Source of the DNA: Roseovarius sp. THAF9
GTDB taxonomy: Bacteria; Pseudomonadota; Alphaproteobacteria; Rhodobacterales; Rhodobacteraceae
Assembly (NCBI RefSeq): GCF_009363715.1
Contig: NZ_CP045404.1
Location: 3,006,001 to 3,070,000 of the forward strand
Direction of reading: 5' to 3'
Length of the DNA stretch: 64,000 bases
Part shown: piece after piece, positions 1 to 9,355 of the stretch
Numbering within the stretch: the stretch's first letter is position 1
How the letters are laid out: every line of letters begins with the position of its first letter
The notes under the pieces: model-generated
The model's database searches: none
Seen by the model: only the letters and a program-made list of their open reading frames with translations
Told to the model about the DNA's origin: nothing
Made by a program: the position numbers and the translations under genes

Positions 1-99
1 GGAAAAAAGTCCTTGAAGGCTGGCCTGTATCGACCAAACTTTAATCATATAAGGCGAAGGTCGCGGGACCGGCCCTAGCCCAAGCAGAGGGAGCACACC

Positions 100-2433
100 G
101 TGCCGTCATTCTCGAACACCCTTGAACAGGCAATCCACGCCGCTCTGGCCCTCGCCAATGCGCGGCAACATGAATTCGCGACGCTGGAACACCTCCTGCT
201 CGCCCTGATCGACGAGCCCGACGCGGCCCGCGTGATGAAGGCGTGCAGTGTCGATACCGAGGAACTGCGCACCACGCTGGTCGAATTCATCGACGACGAC
301 CTGTCCAACCTCGTCACCGACATCGAAGGTTCCGAGGCGGTTCCGACCGCCGCCTTCCAGCGCGTGATCCAGCGCGCCGCCATCCACGTGCAATCCTCCG
401 GCCGCACCGAGGTGACGGGCGCCAACGTCCTCGTCGCCATCTTTGCCGAGCGTGAATCGAACGCCGCCTACTTCCTTCAGGAACAGGACATGACCCGCTA
501 CGACGCGGTCAACTTCATCGCCCATGGCGTCGCCAAGGACCCCGCCTATGGCGAATCCCGCCCGGTGCAGGGCGTGGGCGAGGAAGACGCCGACTCCGCC
601 AAGTCCTCGACCGAGGGCGAGCAGGTGGAGAACGGCGAATCCGCCCTTGCGAAATACTGTGTCGACCTGAACGAGAAATCCCGTCAGGGCGATGTCGACC
701 CCCTGATCGGTCGCGACAGCGAGGTTGAGCGCTGCATCCAGGTGCTCTGCCGCCGCCGCAAGAACAACCCGCTTCTGGTGGGCGATCCCGGTGTGGGCAA
801 AACCGCCATCGCCGAGGGTCTCGCGCACAAGATCGTCGAGGGCCAGACGCCCAAGGTTCTGTCGAAAACGACCATCTTCTCGCTGGACATGGGCGCGCTT
901 CTCGCCGGCACGCGCTATCGCGGTGACTTCGAAGAACGGCTCAAGGCCGTCGTGACCGAGCTGGAAGAACATCCCGACGCTGTGCTCTTCATCGACGAGA
1001 TTCACACCGTCATCGGCGCCGGCGCCACGTCGGGCGGCGCGATGGACGCCTCCAATCTGTTGAAGCCTGCGCTTCAGGGCGGCAAGCTGCGCTGCATGGG
1101 CTCCACCACCTTCAAGGAGTTCCGCCAGCACTTCGAAAAGGACCGCGCCCTGTCCCGCAGGTTCCAGAAAATCGACGTGGTCGAACCCACGGTCGATGAC
1201 GCGGTCAAGATCCTCAAGGGCCTCAAGCCCTATTTCGAAGAGCATCACAGCGTGAAATACACCGCCGAGGCCATCAAGTCCGCGGTGGACCTCTCGGCAC
1301 GCTACATCAACGACCGCAAGCTGCCCGACAAGGCCATCGACGTGATCGACGAGGCCGGTGCGGCACAGCATCTCGTGGCCGCCTCCAAGCGGCGCAAGTC
1401 CATCGGTCCCAAGGAAATCGAGAATGTCGTGGCCAAGATCGCCCGCATTCCCCCGAAGAATGTCTCCAAGGACGATGCCGCGGTGCTTAAGGATCTCGAA
1501 GGCTCGCTCAAGCGCGTCGTCTTCGGCCAGGACACCGCGATCGAGGCGCTGTCGGCGGCGATCAAGCTGTCCCGGGCCGGCCTGCGCGAGCCGGAAAAGC
1601 CCATCGGCAACTACCTCTTCGCCGGCCCCACCGGCGTGGGCAAGACCGAGGTCGCCCAACAGCTGGCCGATACGCTGGGAGTGGAACTGCTGCGCTTCGA
1701 CATGTCGGAGTACATGGAGAAACACGCGGTCTCGCGCCTCATTGGCGCGCCTCCGGGCTATGTCGGCTTCGACCAGGGCGGTCTGCTGACCGACGGCGTC
1801 GACCAGCACCCGCATTGCGTGCTGCTGCTCGATGAGATCGAAAAGGCCCACCCGGACGTGTTCAACATCCTTCTGCAGGTGATGGACCACGGCAACCTGA
1901 CCGATCACAACGGCCGCACGGTGAACTTCCGCAACGTGGTCCTGATCATGACCTCGAACGCGGGGGCGACCGAGCTTGCCAAGTCGGCCATCGGCTTTGG
2001 CCGCGACAGCCGCGAGGGCGAGGATACCGCCGCGATCGAACGCACCTTCACGCCGGAATTCCGCAATCGGCTGGATGCCGTCATCTCCTTCGGCGCCCTG
2101 CCCAAGGATGTCATCCTGCAAGTGGTCGAGAAGTTCGTACTGCAACTTGAGGCGCAGCTGATGGACCGCAACGTGACCATCGAACTCACGAAGCCCGCCG
2201 CCGAATGGCTGGCCGACAAGGGCTACGACGACAAGATGGGCGCGCGACCGCTTGGCCGCGTGATCCAGGAGCACATCAAGAAGCCGCTGGCCGAGGAACT
2301 GCTCTTCGGCAAGCTCGCCAAGGGCGGTGTCGTCAAGGTCGGCGTCAAGGACGGCCAGATCGACCTGCGCATCGAAGGGCCGGAACATCCGCGCCTCTCG
2401 GGCAAGAAGCCGCCGTTACTCACGGCAGAGTGA
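100..2433 (+). CDS. clpA: ATP-dependent Clp protease ATP-binding subunit ClpA
   Basis: Hsp100 unfoldase that recognises substrates and feeds them to the ClpP peptidase in the cytosol. The 777-aa protein has an N-terminal Clp repeat domain (about residues 1-145), then two AAA+ modules. The first Walker A is GDPGVGKT with Walker B LFIDEIH; the second Walker A is GPTGVGKT with [10 protein letters not shown]. Length and the two-module layout match ClpA rather than ClpB, because the long middle coiled coil of ClpB is absent. The start is GTG at 100, preceded by AGAGGGAG. The adaptor gene clpS usually lies just upstream and would be outside the window. A strong hairpin terminator follows. The call is secure. 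Confidence 0.97.
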   Translation: MPSFSNTLEQAIHAALALANARQHEFATLEHLLLALIDEPDAARVMKACSVDTEELRTTLVEFIDDDLSNLVTDIEGSEAVPTAAFQRVIQRAAIHVQSSGRTEVTGANVLVAIFAERESNAAYFLQEQDMTRYDAVNFIAHGVAKDPAYGESRPVQGVGEEDADSAKSSTEGEQVENGESALAKYCVDLNEKSRQGDVDPLIGRDSEVERCIQVLCRRRKNNPLLVGDPGVGKTAIAEGLAHKIVEGQTPKVLSKTTIFSLDMGALLAGTRYRGDFEERLKAVVTELEEHPDAVLFIDEIHTVIGAGATSGGAMDASNLLKPALQGGKLRCMGSTTFKEFRQHFEKDRALSRRFQKIDVVEPTVDDAVKILKGLKPYFEEHHSVKYTAEAIKSAVDLSARYINDRKLPDKAIDVIDEAGAAQHLVAASKRRKSIGPKEIENVVAKIARIPPKNVSKDDAAVLKDLEGSLKRVVFGQDTAIEALSAAIKLSRAGLREPEKPIGNYLFAGPTGVGKTEVAQQLADTLGVELLRFDMSEYMEKHAVSRLIGAPPGYVGFDQGGLLTDGVDQHPHCVLLLDEIEKAHPDVFNILLQVMDHGNLTDHNGRTVNFRNVVLIMTSNAGATELAKSAIGFGRDSREGEDTAAIERTFTPEFRNRLDAVISFGALPKDVILQVVEKFVLQLEAQLMDRNVTIELTKPAAEWLADKGYDDKMGARPLGRVIQEHIKKPLAEELLFGKLAKGGVVKVGVKDGQIDLRIEGPEHPRLSGKKPPLLTAE

Positions 2434-2464
2434 CGCGGACGCAGCCTTTGCGCTAGACTACATG

Positions 2465-2492
2465 ACGGGCGGCATCCCATGCCGCCCGTTTT
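2465..2492 (+). terminator. Rho-independent terminator of clpA
   Basis: Perfect 11-bp stem ACGGGCGGCAT / ATGCCGCCCGT around a CCC loop, followed directly by a short T run. It starts 31 bases after the clpA stop. The ATG at 2479, which opens the longest reading frame of the next gene, is the first triplet of the 3' stem arm, which argues against its being the true start. Confidence 0.75.
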
Positions 2493-2520
2493 CCGTTCGA
2501 CCAACCTGCGAGACGACCCC

Positions 2521-3501
2521 GTGCCGACACGCCTCCCCCTTGCCGCCCTTGCCGCCGCCCTGCTGGCCGCCCCCGCGCTGGCCGAGCCGCCAACCCTTTC
2601 GCTGCCCATCGACTGCGCCCTGGGCCAGACCTGCTATATCGAGGATTACGTCGATCTCGATCCCGGCCCGGGCCAGCACGACTTCATGTGCAGCCTCAAA
2701 AGCCGCGACGGCCACCGCGGCACCGACATTCACCTGCTCTCTTTCGAGGCGATGGACAAGGGCGTCAACGTCCTCGCCGCCGCCCCCGGCCGCGTCGCCG
2801 CCCTGCGCGACGGCATGAAAGACATCCCCGTGACCGAGAAGACCCGCGAAGCCATCGCAGGCCGGGAATGCGGCAACGCCGTGCGCATCGACCACGGCAG
2901 CGGCTGGCAGACACTCTATTGCCACATGAAAAAGGGCTCCATCGCCGTGACCGAAGGACAGGAGGTCGACAGCGGCACGCCCCTGGGCCAAGTCGGCCTC
3001 AGCGGTCTGACCAACGCGCCCCACATCCACCTTTCAGTCCTCAAGGACGGCGCCGTGATCGACCCCTTCCTGCCCGACGCCGAGCTGGGAACCTGCGGCA
3101 CTGCGACCGGCCCGGGCCTTTGGGAAAGCGCCCTGCCCTATGACCGTGCAGGCCTCTTCACCGCCGCCTTCTCCACCGCCGTGCCGGAATTCGACGCGGT
3201 GAAATCCGGCGACGCCCGCGTGTCCGAGACCACCCCCGACACGCCGCTGGTGCTCTACGGTCACGTCTTCTACGCCCAACCCGGGGATGCTCTGCGCGTC
3301 ACCGCTTCAGGTCCCGAAGGCGAAATTTTCACCCATTCCGAAACGCTGGAGGCCCCGCAGGCCCAGCTTTTCCGCGCCTATGGCCGCCGCGCGCCCGACG
3401 GCGGCTGGCCCCCCGGCGCCTATCGCGGCTACGTGACGCTGGAACGGGACGGCCAGGTGCTGGCCAACCGCCACGCCGACATCATCGTGCTGGCAGATTA
3501 G
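2521..3501 (+). CDS. Secreted M23-family (LytM-type) metallopeptidase
   Basis: Probable periplasmic peptidoglycan peptidase or LytM-like regulator. I place the start at GTG 2521, because the protein then begins with a clean signal peptide (MPTRLPLAALAA... ending near ALA-E). The upstream ATG at 2479 lies inside the clpA terminator. In this numbering (326 aa) the zinc-site pieces are visible: H65 and D69 in HRGTD, and the HIHL motif after TNAP. The segment LYCHMKKGS is the usual M23 core. Several cysteines suggest disulfides in the periplasm. The C-terminal 130 residues look like an extra beta-rich domain of unknown role. The next gene is convergent. Confidence 0.85.
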   Translation: MPTRLPLAALAAALLAAPALAEPPTLSLPIDCALGQTCYIEDYVDLDPGPGQHDFMCSLKSRDGHRGTDIHLLSFEAMDKGVNVLAAAPGRVAALRDGMKDIPVTEKTREAIAGRECGNAVRIDHGSGWQTLYCHMKKGSIAVTEGQEVDSGTPLGQVGLSGLTNAPHIHLSVLKDGAVIDPFLPDAELGTCGTATGPGLWESALPYDRAGLFTAAFSTAVPEFDAVKSGDARVSETTPDTPLVLYGHVFYAQPGDALRVTASGPEGEIFTHSETLEAPQAQLFRAYGRRAPDGGWPPGAYRGYVTLERDGQVLANRHADIIVLAD

Positions 3502-3532
3502 CGCCACCGCGCGCGCCCGGCAATCGCCGCGC

Positions 3533-5647
3533 CTACTTCTCCGTCAGCTTCAGCTCGATCCGCCGGTTCTGCGCCCGCGCCTCGGGCGTGTCGGCGGGGT
3601 TGACCGGCTGGTACTGCCCGAACCCGTTGGCCGACAAACGCTCCGGCGGCAGCCCCAGGAAATCGACAAGATAGCGCACCACCGACAGGGCCCGCTGCTG
3701 GCTGAGCTCCCAGTTATCCTCGAACCGCGCGCCCGCACGCACCGGCACGTCGTCGGTATGCCCATCCACCTGGATCACCCAGTCGATATCCTCGGGAATA
3801 TTCTCGGCCACCGTTCGCAGGATGTCGGCCACCTTCGCTAACTCCCCTTCGCCCGCGTCCGACAGCCGCGCTTCACCTTGCGCGAACAGCACTTCGGACG
3901 AAAAGACGAACCGATCGCCCACAATCCGCACGCCTTCCTGCTCCTCCAGCAACTGCCGCAACCGGCCAAAAAACTCTGACCGGAACTTCTCCAGATCCGC
4001 GCGCTCCGCCTCCAGCCGCTTGCGCTCCGCTTCCTCCAGCTCGCGCCGCCGCCGTTCCTCGGCCGCCACCCGGGCCAGCGCGGTGTTCAGCTCGTTGCCC
4101 AGCGATTGCAACCGCACGTCTGCCGCCGCCTCTCGCGCCTTGGCATCGTCCAGAAGGGCCTGCAACTGTCCTAGCTGTTCACGCAATGCGCGGACCTGCT
4201 GGTTCAGCAGAGCCTCTTCCTCTTGCGCCTCGTCGGCCAGCGCGCGCTGGCGGTCCAGCTCCGCCTGCACCTGCCCCAGCATCGCCGCGCGCTGTTCGGA
4301 TTCCGTCAGCCGCGCCTCGGCCTCCTCTTCGGCGGCCAGCTTCGCCGCCAGGGCCGCGGCCAGCTGCGCGCGCACATCCTCCGCCGACATCGCCTGGGCC
4401 GTGGCCGCCTCGTTCGCCGCCATCAACGACGCGATCCGCTTGTCGCGCGCCTGCACATCGGCCTCCAGCGCCGTGACCTGCCGCTGCAAATCCGCAATCA
4501 GATCGGCATTTTCCACTGCCTCGTTCTCGGCGGCGGTCTTCGCCGCCAGCGCCTCGGCCAGCCGTTCTTCCAGGCTCGCCGCCGTCTCCGCCACTTGCCC
4601 GCTTTCCTCCTGCAAGGCCGCCAGCTCCGCTTCGGTCTCGCTCAGCCGAACCTGCAACTCCTCGGCCCGCACCGTCTCGGCCTCGGCATCCGCCAGCGCC
4701 TGCGCCAGTTCTGCCTCGACAGAGTTCAACTGCGAGCGCGTCACCTCCTGTCCGCTCTCGGCCTCCGCCAGCGCCGCCTCGGCCTCCTCTTGCGCCATCA
4801 GCGCCGCGGCCAGCCGCACATCCAGATCCTCCTGCGCGTCCTGCGCGGCGGCCAGCATTGCCAGCGTTTCCTCGGCTTTCCTGCGCTGTTCCTCCAGCGC
4901 CAGCGTCATCGCGGTCAGCTCGGCATCCGCATTCTCCAGCCGATCACGCAGCGCCTGCGCCGCCGCCGCCTCGGCCAGCCGCGCCTTCTCTTCGTCCGAC
5001 AACTGCGCCTGCAAATCCTCCACCTGCGCGGTCAGCTCAGCCTGCGCGGCCTCATCCGCCTCGGCCTCGCTGCGCAAGTCGGCGATCATCGCCTCCAGCG
5101 CATCGGCCTGCGCCGCCGCCAGCCGCGCGGCTTCTTCCTGCGCATCGATCTCGTCGCGCAGACCCGCCAATGCAAGCTGCAACTGCTCCTGCTCGCTCAG
5201 CAACTCTTCGCGCTGGCCTTCCAGATCCGCAATCGTCCCAAGGTTCTCGTCGCGCTGCGCCAGAAGCCCTGCCACCTGTTCCTCGAAACTGGCGATCCGG
5301 GCCTCTGCCTCGGCGATCTGCGATTCCTGCGCCGCGATCAGCGCCGCTTGCTGTTCCTGCCGTTCGCGCGCATCGCCCAGCGTCGCGGTCAGCGCGCCCA
5401 CCCGCTCGGTCAGTGTCGCATTGCGGTCCTGTTCCAGCCCCAGCGCCCGGCTCAGCGCCGCCACCTCGGACGACAGCGCGTCCAGCCGGCTTTCCTGTCC
5501 GCTGATCGTCTCGCGCAGCACGAACTGCACCACCATAAAGATGGTCAGCACGAACATCAGCACCAGCAGAAGGCCCGTCATCGCATCCACGAAACCGGGC
5601 CATATCGAGGCCTGGAACCGTGCGCCGGTGCGCCGTGACAGGGCCAT
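3533..5647 (-). CDS. OmpA/MotB-domain protein with very long coiled coil
   Basis: The 704-aa protein has one N-terminal membrane helix (about residues 18-45, GFVDAMTGLLLVLMFVLTIF), then roughly 500 residues almost entirely of Ala/Glu/Leu/Arg heptads, then an OmpA-like peptidoglycan-binding domain (about 575-704) with VDGHTDD and a C-terminal QNRRIELKL. MotB, TolR and PomB relatives share the helix and the peptidoglycan anchor but lack such a long rod. It lies 3 bases downstream of an ExbB/MotA-like gene, so the two very likely form a stator-type, proton-driven complex spanning inner membrane and cell wall. The start ATG at 5647 has GGGGAGC upstream inside the end of the partner gene. The driven process is unknown. 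Confidence 0.8.
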   Translation of the reverse strand: MALSRRTGARFQASIWPGFVDAMTGLLLVLMFVLTIFMVVQFVLRETISGQESRLDALSSEVAALSRALGLEQDRNATLTERVGALTATLGDARERQEQQAALIAAQESQIAEAEARIASFEEQVAGLLAQRDENLGTIADLEGQREELLSEQEQLQLALAGLRDEIDAQEEAARLAAAQADALEAMIADLRSEAEADEAAQAELTAQVEDLQAQLSDEEKARLAEAAAAQALRDRLENADAELTAMTLALEEQRRKAEETLAMLAAAQDAQEDLDVRLAAALMAQEEAEAALAEAESGQEVTRSQLNSVEAELAQALADAEAETVRAEELQVRLSETEAELAALQEESGQVAETAASLEERLAEALAAKTAAENEAVENADLIADLQRQVTALEADVQARDKRIASLMAANEAATAQAMSAEDVRAQLAAALAAKLAAEEEAEARLTESEQRAAMLGQVQAELDRQRALADEAQEEEALLNQQVRALREQLGQLQALLDDAKAREAAADVRLQSLGNELNTALARVAAEERRRRELEEAERKRLEAERADLEKFRSEFFGRLRQLLEEQEGVRIVGDRFVFSSEVLFAQGEARLSDAGEGELAKVADILRTVAENIPEDIDWVIQVDGHTDDVPVRAGARFEDNWELSQQRALSVVRYLVDFLGLPPERLSANGFGQYQPVNPADTPEARAQNRRIELKLTEK

Positions 5648-5650
5648 CGC

Positions 5651-6874
5651 CTAGCTCCCCTGCTCCCGCTCGGTGCGCCGCAGCGCCCGTGGCGCCGCAT
5701 CGCCCCGGCCGTGGCTCGATGCCAACTGCCCGATCGCCCGCGACAGCGAATTCAGATCGGTGCGCAACTCGCTCATGCTTTCCTGCCGCCCGGCGCTGAT
5801 TTCCTCAAGAATGCGCAGCATTTGCACGTCGATCGACCGCAGCCGCATCCGGCTTTCCGCGTCGATCCCACCGCTTTCACCCTCGTGGCTCGCCATCTGC
5901 CGGATCAGCTCTTCCTGCCCGTCCGCCACCCGCGTCAACGCGTCATGCAAGGGCGCGGTATCGGTCAACCGCTCCGTCAGTTTCTCCATAGAATCCGCCA
6001 GCAGGCTCAGCTTTTCATCCACCATCGCGCGGCTCACATCGGATTGCGTCAGCATCAGCTGCAGGCTCTCCATCTGCTCGCCCATGTGGTCGATGACGCC
6101 CGCCATCACCCCGGCCTCGCTGCCGCCCTCACCGTCACCCGACGCAAGACCGACCCGCGTGATCGTCGACATCCATTCTTCCAATTCGCGGTAGAACCGG
6201 TTCTGCCCGTGCCCCGCGAAGAGCTCCAGAAGGCCCACCACCAACGACCCGGCCAGACCCAAGAGCGAACTGGCAAAGGCCACGCCCATGCCGCCCAGCT
6301 GCGACTCCAGCCCGGTCATCAGGCGGTTGAACACGTCCACGCCTTCCTCGCCATCCTGCGGGGCCAGGCTGCGGATCGTGTCCACCACCGCCGGCACCGT
6401 CGTGGCCAGACCATAGAACGTGCCCAGCAGGCCAAGGAAAATCAACATGCTGGTGATATAGCGCGTGATCTCCCGCGCCTCGTCGATCCGCTGCGCCACC
6501 GAGTCGAGGATCGACCGCGCCGAGCCCGACGCGATCTTCATCCGCTTGCCGCGCTGCTTCAGCAGGGTCGCCAACGGCGCCAGCAGCAGCGGCGCCTTGA
6601 TATCCTGGGGGGTTTCGCGCTCGTGGACAAACCCCTCGATCCATCGCACCGAACCGATCAGTTGGTACATCTGCCAGAAACAGGCCACCACGCCGATCAC
6701 GAACACGAACAGGATGAACCCGTTCAGGTACGGGTTCGCCTGGAACACCGGCAACACCCGCGGCAACGCGAAGAACGCGCCAAGCCCCGTCAGGGCCAGC
6801 ACGATCAGCATCAGCGTGATCTGCCTCACGGGGTGTGAAAAGTTGGGCTCGACCTCACGGTCCGGCTGGTCCAT
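5651..6874 (-). CDS. MotA/TolQ/ExbB-family proton-channel subunit
   Basis: The 407-aa membrane protein has four predicted helices: about 17-40, 48-68, 135-165 (SMLIFLGLLGTFYGLATTV) and 190-220 (GMGVAFASSLLGLAGSLVVG). The last two carry the Gly/Ala/Thr-rich signature of MotA/TolQ/ExbB channel subunits. The loop between helices 2 and 3 and the tail of about 180 residues are cytosolic. It is the first gene of a two-gene unit with the OmpA/MotB-like protein. The pair resembles the ZorA/ZorB membrane module of Zorya defence systems in general design, but no zorC, zorD or zorE lies nearby, so a housekeeping envelope role is more likely. Confidence 0.8.
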   Translation of the reverse strand: MDQPDREVEPNFSHPVRQITLMLIVLALTGLGAFFALPRVLPVFQANPYLNGFILFVFVIGVVACFWQMYQLIGSVRWIEGFVHERETPQDIKAPLLLAPLATLLKQRGKRMKIASGSARSILDSVAQRIDEAREITRYITSMLIFLGLLGTFYGLATTVPAVVDTIRSLAPQDGEEGVDVFNRLMTGLESQLGGMGVAFASSLLGLAGSLVVGLLELFAGHGQNRFYRELEEWMSTITRVGLASGDGEGGSEAGVMAGVIDHMGEQMESLQLMLTQSDVSRAMVDEKLSLLADSMEKLTERLTDTAPLHDALTRVADGQEELIRQMASHEGESGGIDAESRMRLRSIDVQMLRILEEISAGRQESMSELRTDLNSLSRAIGQLASSHGRGDAAPRALRRTEREQGS

Positions 6875-6978
6875 CTGGACGGCTCCCGGCGCGGTTATTG
6901 TTTGGCGACACCCTACGCGTTAACCACTTTGAAGCCAAGGTTTTAAAGCGTTTCCGGCGCGTCTGCCGCGCGCCTTGC

Positions 6979-7509
6979 TCAAACCCCGATCCCCTTCACC
7001 CGCCGCACCAGCCAGTCCAGCTCGGGATCAACGATCCCCAGCTCTTCCAGGTGCGCGACGGTCTGGAAAAGATACTCATGGTTCGGCCCCCGCCCGCCGT
7101 GGGCGCGTGCAATGATCCGCGCCTGTTCCTCCAGGTCCAGCCCGCCGCAATACTGCACGTGATCGGCGTCGATCACATAGGTCAGCGCCCGCACCTGCCG
7201 CCCGTCGCGCAGCATGATGTCCAGCTCTTTCTCAAGGTAAGCCGCCGACACCAGTTCGCGCTCGCGCAGATAGGCCAGCACCTTGTCCTCTTCGTCCTCG
7301 TGCACCGCCAGCGCCACCCCCCGGCACAGCGCATCGGGGCTTTCGTCCAGCGCCAGCACAAGGCCGGGGTTCTCCTCGGTGCCGCGATGGTGGATCGACC
7401 GCATGCAGAAACTGCGGTGATAGCCCGGCAAGGCGGCCAGCACCCGCTGCACCGGCGTGAACCCGGGGTTCCACACCAGCGACCCATAGCCGAAAACCCA
7501 CATCGTCAT
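6979..7509 (-). CDS. chaC: Gamma-glutamylcyclotransferase, ChaC family
   Basis: Cleaves the gamma-glutamyl amide of glutathione to 5-oxoproline and Cys-Gly in the cytosol. The 176-aa protein begins with the family signature VFGYGSLVWNPGF, and an acidic segment YLRERE supplies the likely catalytic glutamate. Length is normal. The start ATG at 7509 is preceded by AGGAG with 7-base spacing; a second ATG at 7503 would remove only two residues. It is transcribed away from the DUF2125 gene, with about 80 bases between the two starts. Confidence 0.9.
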   Translation of the reverse strand: MTMWVFGYGSLVWNPGFTPVQRVLAALPGYHRSFCMRSIHHRGTEENPGLVLALDESPDALCRGVALAVHEDEEDKVLAYLRERELVSAAYLEKELDIMLRDGRQVRALTYVIDADHVQYCGGLDLEEQARIIARAHGGRGPNHEYLFQTVAHLEELGIVDPELDWLVRRVKGIGV

Positions 7510-7592
7510 TTTTCCGCTCCTTGCGCTTTCCCCTGCCCCCTAATCACTTTAGATACCACTCGGCAAGGGCTCGGAAGAAGGCTGATAGGCAG

Positions 7593-8597
7593 ATGCGCGG
7601 CATGTTGATCCTCATCGTGGTGGCGGCTTTGGCGTGGTCCGTCTACTGGGCCGTTGGCTCCACCGGCGCGACCAAGGCGTTCGAAGCGTGGTTCGAGGGC
7701 CGCCGCGCCGATGGCTGGGTCGCCGAATATTCCGATCTCACGACCCGCGGCTTTCCCAACCGCTTCGACACCACCTTCACCGATGTCAGCCTCGCCGACC
7801 CCGACACCGGCCTGGCCTGGGAGGCACCGTTCTTTCAGGTCTTCGCGCTCAGCTACAAGCCAAACCACATCATCGCCGTCTGGCCCGATCATCAGCTGAT
7901 CGCGACGCCCCAAGCCAAGTACGACGTGACCAGCACCGACATGCGCGCTAGCCTTGTCACGCGCCCCGCACCCGGCCTGCCTCTGGATCGGCTGACCCTG
8001 ACCGCCGAAGATCTCGCCATTCAGCCCGACACCACCGTCCAGCCGACCACCGCCGACAGCCTGAGGCTCGCCGCAGAACGCACCACCGCCTCGGAAAGCA
8101 GCTATCGCCTTGGCCTCACCGCCGACGGGTTCACCCCCGCGCTGGACTGGCGGGTCAAGGTCGACCCGGGCGATACTCTGCCCGACGCGCTTGAGGCGCT
8201 GTCGCTGGACATGACTGTGGACTTCGACAAGCCTTGGGACCTCTCGGCGATCGAGGACGCCCGCCCACAGCCCCGCCGTATCGACCTCAAGCTGGCCGAG
8301 GCCCGCTGGGGCCGGCTGGAACTACAGGCCGCAGGCGAGGTGACTGTCGACGCTGCCGGCATTCCCACGGGCGAGATCACGATCAAAGCCCGCAATTGGC
8401 GCGACATCCTGCGCTTGGCCGTAGACAGCGGCGCGCTGCCGCAGGGCTTCGCCGGCACGCTCGAAGACGGCCTCGCGCTGGTGTCGCAAATGGCCGGCAA
8501 CCCCAAGACGCTCGACATTCCGCTGGGCCTGCGCGATGGCCGCGTCCTTCTGGGCCCGGTGCCCCTCGGCCCCGCGCCAGTGCTGCGCCTGCGATAG
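7593..8597 (+). CDS. DUF2125 domain-containing protein
   Basis: The 334-aa protein has an N-terminal membrane helix or uncleaved signal (MRGMLILIVVAALAWSVYWA), then a beta-rich periplasmic body typical of the alphaproteobacterial DUF2125 family (W-Y-GRRADGW, DLTTRGFPNRFD, ALSYKPNHII). The function is unknown. I chose ATG 7593 over a longer TTG-started frame because GGAAGAAGG lies just upstream and the membrane helix then begins at residue 4. The stop codon coincides with the first base of a long inverted repeat. Confidence 0.75.
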   Translation: MRGMLILIVVAALAWSVYWAVGSTGATKAFEAWFEGRRADGWVAEYSDLTTRGFPNRFDTTFTDVSLADPDTGLAWEAPFFQVFALSYKPNHIIAVWPDHQLIATPQAKYDVTSTDMRASLVTRPAPGLPLDRLTLTAEDLAIQPDTTVQPTTADSLRLAAERTTASESSYRLGLTADGFTPALDWRVKVDPGDTLPDALEALSLDMTVDFDKPWDLSAIEDARPQPRRIDLKLAEARWGRLELQAAGEVTVDAAGIPTGEITIKARNWRDILRLAVDSGALPQGFAGTLEDGLALVSQMAGNPKTLDIPLGLRDGRVLLGPVPLGPAPVLRLR

Positions 8598-8680
8598 CGT
8601 TTCCGGGTCAGCCTGAAAATGCATCGCTTTTTGCGTTTGAAAAGGCAGCGAAAAGCGGTTCAATTTTTTCCCGGAAACGC
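8597..8680. repeat. Long inverted repeat bounded by GCGTTTCCGGG / CCCGGAAACGC
   Basis: Perfect 11-base arms at 8597-8607 and 8670-8680 enclose about 62 bases containing GCTTTTTGCG and GCGAAAAGC segments that can also pair. It lies between convergent genes directly after a stop codon, so it may act as a terminator or processing site. The composition is unlike the coding flanks. Confidence 0.55.
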
Positions 8681-8688
8681 GCTAGAGC

Positions 8689-8739
8689 GCCAAAAGATTT
8701 CAGAAATCTTTTGGCAAATCTTTTCTCGAAAGATTTGCC
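8689..8739. repeat. Paired AT-rich hairpins (variant of a gene-end repeat)
   Basis: Two hairpins sharing three bases. GCCAAAAGATTT / AAATCTTTTGGC is a 12-bp stem with a 3-base loop at 8689-8715. GGCAAATCTTT / AAAGATTTGCC is an 11-bp stem at 8713-8739. The design (two adjacent AT-rich stems in a convergent gap) is the same as at 42913, 56354 and 60244, though the base sequence differs. A bidirectional terminator is likely. Confidence 0.6.
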
Positions 8740-8744
8740 CCGCC

Positions 8745-9350
8745 CTACCGGCAGTACGACCCGCTCCGGTAATCCGCCGTGTCGAAATGGAAGTGATCGC
8801 GGTGATACCCGTCGGATCCCGGCCCCAGAACCGTACCGAACGGCCCGCAAGCCGAGCCATGCAACTGCCGCAAAATCTTGCCGCGCTTGCCTGTCCCCCA
8901 GTCGTTCAGCACCGAGATATCCGTGCCGTCCCGCAAAAGAAACGCCGAGATGTCGATCGCGTTGCCCTTGGCATGCTCCGACAGCCGTGCGCCGCGCTTG
9001 TGATTGCGCGTCCGGCACACGTAATGCGCCGCGACCTTCAGGCTTCTGACGCCGCCGCCCGTGTCCCCGACAATGGGCTTCATGTCGTTCTGCACCCAGG
9101 CGTTCAGCGTGCGCGCCGTCTTGCAATTCATCTTCGCGGGCTGGCTCAGCAGAACCCCGCCGACGGCATCCACCTCGACCGCGTTGGCTATCCCGCAGGC
9201 GCCGTTCCCGGGCACCTCGCCCACCACGACGCCCTGGATCGACGGGTCGCCGCAGACAGCCCCGCGCGTGACCAGCTCTGGGTCATCCCCATCGCCGCCC
9301 CCAAACGAACAACTTGCCAGAAACACTGGAAAAACCCACGCCAAACGCAT
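8745..9350 (-). CDS. Extensin-like C-terminal domain lipoprotein
   Basis: The 201-aa protein has a short signal ending in a lipobox-like LASC, so it is probably a lipoprotein on the periplasmic side. The body matches the bacterial extensin-like C-terminal family: cysteines at ACGIAN and NCKTARTLNAWV, then SEHAKGNAIDI and HRDHFHFD, which resemble the zinc site of D,D-carboxypeptidase folds (M15-like). A cell-wall role is plausible but unproven. The start ATG at 9350 lies 5 bases after the tyrC stop; a TTG at 9359 would overlap tyrC. Third gene of hisC-tyrC-extensin. Confidence 0.8.
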   Translation of the reverse strand: MRLAWVFPVFLASCSFGGGDGDDPELVTRGAVCGDPSIQGVVVGEVPGNGACGIANAVEVDAVGGVLLSQPAKMNCKTARTLNAWVQNDMKPIVGDTGGGVRSLKVAAHYVCRTRNHKRGARLSEHAKGNAIDISAFLLRDGTDISVLNDWGTGKRGKILRQLHGSACGPFGTVLGPGSDGYHRDHFHFDTADYRSGSYCR

Positions 9351-9355
9351 CCTGC

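Noticed and set aside
106..2388. 760-codon open frame on the minus strand opposite clpA
   Set aside because: Shadow of GC-rich codon usage; no RBS and low-complexity His/Gly/Asp composition, while clpA on the other strand is unmistakable.
3822..5654. 610-codon Ser/Ala/Arg-rich frame opposite the OmpA coiled-coil gene
   Set aside because: Arises from the repetitive GAG/GCC codons of the coiled coil read backwards; composition is not protein-like.
3533..6874. Zorya anti-phage system
   Set aside because: Only the ZorA/ZorB-like membrane design is present; no ZorC, ZorD or ZorE homologue lies within the window, and the neighbours are housekeeping genes.
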